Positions 58,361 to 64,000 of a stretch of 64,000 bases of DNA are shown piece by piece. Numbering within the stretch: position 1 is the first letter of the stretch; each line of letters begins with the position of its first letter. The stretch is from Cryptomeria japonica. Taxonomy: Eukaryota > Streptophyta > Pinopsida > Cupressales > Cupressaceae. The notes under the pieces are model-generated. The model was not told the origin of the DNA, made no database searches, and saw only the letters and a program-made list of their open reading frames with translations. Made by a program: the position numbers and the translations under genes. The stretch covers positions 507,989,942-508,053,941 of the forward strand of contig NC_081410.1 in the NCBI RefSeq assembly GCF_030272615.1. The letters are read 5' to 3'.

Positions 58361-58730
58361 GTTCATAGAGCAGTTTCTTCATACATCATCAAGCTTCTAT
58401 CATTCGTGCAGATTCTACTTTGAGGTGGGGGCTACCTAGCTTCTCTTCTCTGATATGGGGGGTTCTTTTTTCTCACATGGGGTTTTGTTCCTCACATACT
58501 TCTATGAGAGTTCTCTTGTATATCTTTCATCTCTCTTTTTAAGGGAGGGTTTTTTCCCATTGGGTTTTTCTCTCTTTCCCCGATTTTTGAGAGATTTCAT
58601 TGCATTGCTTTGCATGCATTTGCATTTGAACATGGGTACGTAACATGGCCTAGTAGCTAGGAACCATCTTGCATTGCGTAGTTGTATTGTAGACTTAGGT
58701 GCATTCCCCTAATCTGAACTTAAGGGGGTG
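58361..58730 (+). promoter_or_regulatory. C3 3' UTR and PPT
   Basis: G-rich tracts (gaggtggggg near 58421, gatatgggggg near 58453, tcacatgggg near 58474) precede the final PPT, aacttaagggggtg, which ends at 58730 before TGTTGG. Confidence 0.8.
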
Positions 58731-59209
58731 TGTTGGTGTAAATAATTATTCATCTTGGATATTATTACACTATACTTAAGTTTTCCTTAGGAAATGCATC
58801 TCATAGTAGTTTGGGTATGAGACACTTGGGTGTTTGTGCCACATTGGGATAGTGTGTGTAGGAGAATTTCCACCTTTTATGGTGTGATCTTGTTACTACT
58901 CTATCATATCCACTTATTGTGGAGTGATAATTTCACCTTTGGTGGGTGATCCACCTCATGTGGAATATTTTATTGTTTCTCCTATCTGCCACACCTATTT
59001 CCTACCTACCCTTGTTTCTTATTAAGCCATATGTCATGATTGTGTGCTCACATATCCATATAGCCTTGCCTATATATGCAGGCTCATATTCAATGTATGT
59101 AACAACTATTGATCATTTATCTATTGATGAGAATACAGTTTATTCTTGTCCTATATTTGTCTCTCTATTTTATACATTTCTTTGAGCTCTTGATCTTGGC
59201 AAAATCTCA
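58731..59209 (+). repeat. C3 3' LTR
   Basis: 479 bp, TGTTGGTG to tctca, with the extra ~40 bases near 58980-59019 relative to the 5' LTR. Otherwise the two LTRs match closely. Confidence 0.92.
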
Positions 59210-59216
59210 CAAAAAT

Positions 59217-61792
59217 GAACTTTAAGAATACAGTAGTGAACACAATCAATGTTGTGTATGCATAGCACTAAACTAAAAGGGCAAGTACATCATATGAAAG
59301 TTTACTAAGAAATATTAGTATCAGGTTCATCAATTAAATCTCACTATGCATTGTGAAAAGGTGTAACAAAAAAATGATCTCAGGAAAGAAAGAATAGTCA
59401 TCTTATACTAGAAGCTACAGGACAGGTCTGTGCAAGAATCATTAAGAATTCACAACAAAATAGTATGAGTATGATACTATGACCATTACTATGTCATTGA
59501 AATGATTATTCATAATTATCATGAAATGATAGAGAGCTTATCACAATTCCTGGAGCATGACTACATGGATTCAATGTTGAACAAAGAATGGTAAAAGTTG
59601 CACTATGATACATAGTCAATCCATACTAATCTATAGAGGCAGTCGATTCAATGTAAGAATAAGAAAGGGTCTTAAAGGCAGTCTTGAAAACTGTAAAAGT
59701 GCAATGCTATAGGACTTTTGTAGTATACAAAGTACAGATTTAAGAGATAGATTCTGACAACGTAGTAGGGGTTCACAAGATTGTAATCCAAAGATGCATA
59801 TCCATAATCATAGTAGTTGAACAAGGTTGGAGCACAAAGAGGAGGTTAATTTACCAATACAAGATAGTGCAGAAGTATCATAGTGTTAGAAAATAAAGAC
59901 ATGTAATGATAACTATAGTAGGATACATACAAATGACAATCTTTTTCATCAGGTTTTTAAAGTCTTAACGCTTCATGGAGTAGCATTTTCTTTTTAAGAA
60001 AGACATGGAGGAGTCATCTTATGACTAAATCTAGGCTGTGTTGATGAATAACAAGAGATGCAACTCATAAACATTTATCAAACAAAACAATCTAAAAGCT
60101 AGAATATAGTATTCATCTCAGCTCTAAAGACATGTGGAAAATCCCAATCATGACATGGTCATAGGAAAACAATCACTAAAGAAAATTATAAAGATCTATG
60201 CCAGAATGGTGATCTGTTGAAGGTATTATTGCAAAAAGAAAAATCTCAGTCTACACATAATAATAGTGATCAAAATGAAGAATTGGGCCCTAAAATAGAG
60301 TCATGATCTTGCACGATAAGGGTTTTTTGTATCATCAAAATCAGTGGAAATCCTATTGACTATCCTCAGATAGTATTTTTGTTTGAAGTTCAAAAGGGAT
60401 CATGTCATTAAAATATAGTGCTTTCTTTCCCTTAATATTGATGCACTACAAAACGGACTCAAGAGACACAAGATTCAAACGTTAGTGTTGTTAGTAGCAA
60501 TAAAAAATGAAAGATGAAAGAAACTACAATCCTAAGCATGCATATCAATAGAGATATCAAATGGATTATGGAAAGCACACAAAAATATTGGAAAGACACA
60601 AAATCCTCTAAGATGCCCTCCAATATGCTCATAGTTCCTCCTCCCTTGTTTCTCTCCTCTCCAAGTTCCACATGAGTGTAGCCCTCAGCCTTTTGCACTA
60701 TTATGGATGTCTTATGGAGATTCAAGATTATGAAAATGAAGAATATGCAAATGCAAAGAAGCTAAATATGAGAAAATACCTAATTAATCTATGTTAATTT
60801 TATCCAAAATAACAAAGAAAAATTCTTCTAAATTCTCTCTCAAATTTGGTATAAGTTTGATGCATACAATATTTATGGATGTGGATTAAGAAGGAATGGG
60901 CTCTATTTATAAGAAAAATAGAGCAATGGATGGTTGAGATTGAATAATCTCAACAAGGGTCAGGATTGATGGGTATGTGATGCATGTGAGGGCTTTCAAC
61001 CCAATCACAGGATGACAAATGTCAACATGAGATGGCTTGAGAGGAGAGGGAAGAAGCATTAAATGCTTGAGATGACTTGAAGGTTACCATAGGAGGTAAG
61101 GTTAGGCTTGATTGGAATTAATAAATATTATATCTAATAAATAATGCCTTTATCCAATGGACAAACTATTGTGCAAAAGTTAGTGGGGGTAACCATGGTT
61201 AAAGCAATAAATGCTTGAAGAGACCCAGGAGTCAAATGAGGGTTGAGCTAGAGGGAAAGTATCTAACCATGTGGGTGACTTGAGTTTAACCATTAATGGT
61301 CATGTAAGAGCCATAAATGGTTATGTAAGAACCATTAATGGTTTGGAAGACTTTAGGGGTTAACTTGTTGAAGACTTTGAGGCTTTTCAAAGACTTTGAG
61401 GCTTTGAGAAGTGACTCCAAGTTAGAAGAGTCTAGAATGGGTTTGGTGGGTGAGAGAAAATATGATTATAATTAAAACAAAATTCATTATTTCAACCAAA
61501 TAGGTGCAACTTGCATTTGTAGGAGAATGCAAGTGGGGGGGTAGTTTAGGGATTTCAATAAATATTTTATTATTTATTTAAATGAGGAAAGGGAGTTAAA
61601 TTAAATAAATGTGCTTTATTTATTTAATTGACTTATAGTGTGCCTTAATGAATTAATTTAAATAAATTGAATAATTTATTTAATTAATAGGAGAAGAGGT
61701 TGAGGATGAAATTTACTGATTATTGAGGGTTAAATAATCAAATAAATAGTAAATATTCATTTAACTAAGTGGACAGATTTATGTGACTACAT
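59217..61792 (-). repeat. G4 3' LTR, proximal part, interrupted by C3
   Basis: The LTR start TGTAGTCACATAAATCTG on the minus strand (61792) follows a PPT-like CAAAGAGGTGCAAA (61793-61806). A TATA-like CTTATAAATAGAGCC on the minus strand lies near 60910-60924. No ORF of note is present. The left part of the LTR probably continues beyond C3. The right boundary is well supported, the left one not. Confidence 0.6.
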
Positions 61793-61806
61793 TTGCACCT
61801 CTTTGA

Positions 61807-62198
61807 GATGGTGTGGTTTATCGCGTCGTTTCAAAGAAAGAAAGATAGGTGTGAAGAAATATGCCCCATAAATGTTAATTTAATGGGTGGTATGCCCCCT
61901 CGAGAAATGGGTCGAAAAAATTCAAAAAATCGAGCAATCTCTCGAAAAAGAGAAAGAAGTTGAGGGGAGGTAGAATAGAAGATTTTAGAAATAATGGTGA
62001 AAGAGTGGGATAAAATGGAGTTAAAATAGAGAAATGTGAGGCTTCTGAAATTCATGGGGATCATGATGGTGAGCGGGGTGAATTAGGGTTAGGGATGGGG
62101 GGTATATATGGAGGGAAAGGGGTAAAAATAGACTCATTTGCACCTATCTCCCTGGTAGTTTAGAGCACTAATAGTGACCTTTTGTGAAGGAGTGAGCA
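61807..62198 (+). other. 5' flank of second PMD gene, TATA-like box
   Basis: No ORF. A TATA-like gggtatatatgg near 62099-62110 lies about 90 bases before the first possible ATG (62199) and could drive the PMD gene on the plus strand. A telobox-like ttagggttaggg is near 62083. Confidence 0.4.
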
Positions 62199-64000
62199 AC
62201 ATTCATCATGGTCATGCTGATAGTAGATCACCGGTTAGAGTGGATCCATCGATACCAGTGGCCAGAGGACTACGGACTAGGGGTACGCAAATATTGAATC
62301 GTTCTTTTTATAAATTTTTGTCATGTGTTTTCAAGCATCAAAGTCCAACTAAGACAATAGCACTATTGTGTCGCCTAAAGTAGCGCTATTGTGTCACCTA
62401 AAGTAGCGCTATTGTGTCACAGTGGCGCTATTGCATAGTAATTGTAGCGCTATTTTCATTTCAGCACAATTGAGTCATAGAAATAGCACTTTTGTAATTT
62501 TAGCGTCGTCGGGTAGATGTTGTAGTGCTTTTGTTATGTAATAGTGCTATGGTGTAGTTGTATTAGTGTTTTTGTTGGTTTTAGCATTGTTGTGCATAAG
62601 TTGTAGCACTATTGTCAGAAAAGTAATGCGATTGTAAAATGCCCCAGTGTTAGAGAAAATATCTCCTGATGCTTGTATTTGAATGATTGATTGGTTGTTT
62701 TGATGAATCATAGCAGCCCCGTTGAGAGTAGGTCATTTGTGATAAATGCCTATTGGAATCTAGGTTTGCCATGATCAAGTACCTATTGAGACCCAAAGAT
62801 TCTTGATCAAAGTATCTGTTGATAGTCTAGGTTGAAACTTAAGAAATTTTGTAGAAAAACAACTGATATGAGTGTCAATATGTGTAGGAGGATCTTCCTA
62901 TTTTACGGATGTAGGAGAGCCATCCCGCCACACATCAGTTGTGGGAGAATTTGATGGAGGTATAGATAGATTGCATCTATGCAACTGGCTTGTATGACAT
63001 GATGTACCTACCCGTGATTCAAATGAATCGAGTTCTACTGATGGCCTTGGAAGAGCGATGGCATAGTGAGACATGCATGTTTCACTTGGTGATGGGAGAG
63101 ATGACAGTGACATTGGAGGACATATGGAGGATTCTGTACATCTCGATCATGAGGGAGCTTGTTACATATGATTGGTACCTGAGGATAGCAGTTGTACAGA
63201 GGATATCTATCGATGATATGTACATTGAGGATGGCTCTATAGCATGGGAGGATATAGCAACATTGTATGAGCCTCTACCATCAGTATTATCATGGATCAT
63301 CTGAGGTTTGCATTGCCTCGATTGATATTCACACAGATTGTTCATTGGTTGGTCTAGGTGATAGAGCAGATGATGATGTAGGGGACATGCTATGCATGGG
63401 GGCCATGTGTGTTAGCACACCTATACAAGGATTTACATGAGACAGTGTACCGAGAGGTAGTGTATATGTATGGAGGTTTGATGAGTTAGACCTATATGGG
63501 GAAGTTGGAGTTTTGGTGGCGGGCTTTGGATGATTTAGATACAATCATATTGAGGCCATACCTTGAGTGTGAGCCCTAGGAAGATGATGTAGAGGCACTA
63601 CCATATGTATTCGTGACACATTTTTTGATTGGGTGTACATCCTACTATGTGGAGAGATAGTTGCCAGGGAGAGTGATAAGGCAGTTTGGATGGAGGAATA
63701 GTTTGTCAAGGGGTTTGGGGGAGTATGCATGGGTAGTGTGGGAGAGATTTCAGTACAGACTAGTGTTACCTTATGATCAAGCCCTGGTAGAGTTCCGGAT
63801 GTTATAGGCGAGACCATGGTAGACTAGGCCAGAGATTATGGATACAGGGATGACAGAGGACTACATGTAATATCGTATCGAGCATCTGATTCCATGCATT
63901 TCAGATCCTATCGAGCTTATACCACCCTTTTAGGATGATAGGAGACAACAATGGAGGAGGAGAGGAGGCAGAGGTGGAGGAGGAGGATGTGGAGGTGGGG
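62199..64000 (+). pseudogene. Second PMD (MAIN-like) gene, decayed, antisense in G4
   Basis: A possible exon 1 (62199-62280) is followed by a minisatellite-bearing intron-like gap. From about 62888 the text after gtgtgtag aligns with exon 2 of the G2 gene (LP.LR.M, then YLPVIQMNRVLLMALEERW, CMFHLVMGEMTVTLEDIWRI and the like). The N-terminal domain is open to about 63303; afterwards many TAG stops and frame changes appear. The edge of the window has an acidic, Gly-rich run like the acidic region of the G2 copy. It is diverged from the G2 gene, so the two elements captured or kept different PMD alleles. Confidence 0.8.
62349..62640. repeat. Degenerate AGCGCT minisatellite
   Basis: About a dozen degenerate copies of a ~20-bp unit of the type tagcgctattgtgtcac, best preserved at 62380-62450. 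It sits between the proposed exons 1 and 2 of the second PMD gene, the same place as the different minisatellite in the G2 gene. Confidence 0.85.

Larger units (their letters stand above)
52640..59209 (+). mobile_element. C3: copia-type element lacking integrase, RT and RNase H
   Basis: LTRs at 52640-53078 and 58731-59209, PBS at 53081, gag split by a solo LTR, protease, then an acidic ORF of unknown type, then PPT. The flanks share caaaaat directly on both sides (52633-52639 and 59210-59216). That is longer than the usual 5-bp copia duplication, so part of it is probably chance in this A-rich site. No integrase, RT or RNase H sequence is found between protease and the 3' LTR. Confidence 0.88.
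61793..64000 (-). mobile_element. G4: second Tat-like gypsy element, 3' side only
   Basis: The order is PPT, spacer, antisense PMD gene, seen as 3' LTR, then a plus-strand PMD gene to the right. This is the same layout as G2 (LTR 26167, PMD 28414-31000). pol would lie beyond the window edge. The assignment rests on this layout and on the PPT, not on visible pol genes. Confidence 0.65.

Noticed and set aside
62349-62640. CRISPR array
   Set aside because: Units are contiguous and degenerate without spacers of fixed length, and the genome is that of a plant.

Overview
This window is a stack of nested plant LTR retrotransposons with no convincing single-copy host gene. The sequence is AT-rich and dense in Ty1/copia and Ty3/gypsy relics. 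It has 1.5-1.7 kb gypsy LTRs, tRNA-iMet primer sites, a tRNA-like SINE and plant mobile domain (PMD) genes. This suggests a large plant genome, and I infer a gymnosperm, probably a conifer; no marker in the window proves the species.

Layout, left to right. (1) 1-5069: 3' part of a plus-strand element without visible pol (R1), with a decayed ~1,080-codon ORF of unknown function and a 3' LTR. R1 sits inside the 5' LTR of a decayed copia element, C1. (2) 5070-~40760: C1, which reads gag, protease, integrase, RT, RNase H and 3' LTR. It is split by three further insertions: gypsy chromovirus G1 (7468-15242, TSD aagaa/aacaa); a minus-strand tandem of two R-type elements sharing an LTR, R2/R3 (16404-24831, TSD gataa/aataa); and minus-strand Tat-like gypsy G2 (26167-39015, perfect TSD atatc). 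G2 carries dual RNase H domains and, antisense to pol, a three-exon PMD gene with introns still in place. (3) ~40760-51480: older debris. It contains a CT microsatellite, a gypsy 3' LTR start (G3), two copies of an RNase H plus unknown-ORF module, a solo LTR with perfect TSD actag (44625-46198), and a SINE with an 18-bp TSD (48364-48542). (4) 51490-61792: probable LTR of a second Tat-like element (G4, minus strand). It is split by copia derivative C3 (52640-59209), which keeps gag and protease but has an acidic unknown ORF where integrase, RT and RNase H should be. C3 itself holds a solo LTR with perfect TSD acaag (54944-56600). (5) 61793-64000: inside of G4, with a minisatellite and a second, decayed antisense PMD gene.

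How the parts relate. R1, R2/R3 and C1 share their ends: the iMet primer site, a related R-U5 block in the LTR, and three G-rich purine tracts before the 3' LTR. The R elements lack protease, integrase and RT. I infer that C1-like copia enzymes mobilised them in trans. The R-family ORF is the best candidate here for something undescribed. It occurs in two diverged copies of matching length and position, and lies downstream of a coiled-coil, four-CCHC protein with no visible capsid domain. Most in-frame stops look like CAG to TAG, CGA to TGA or TGG to TGA/TAG, as expected from deamination in methylated repeats.
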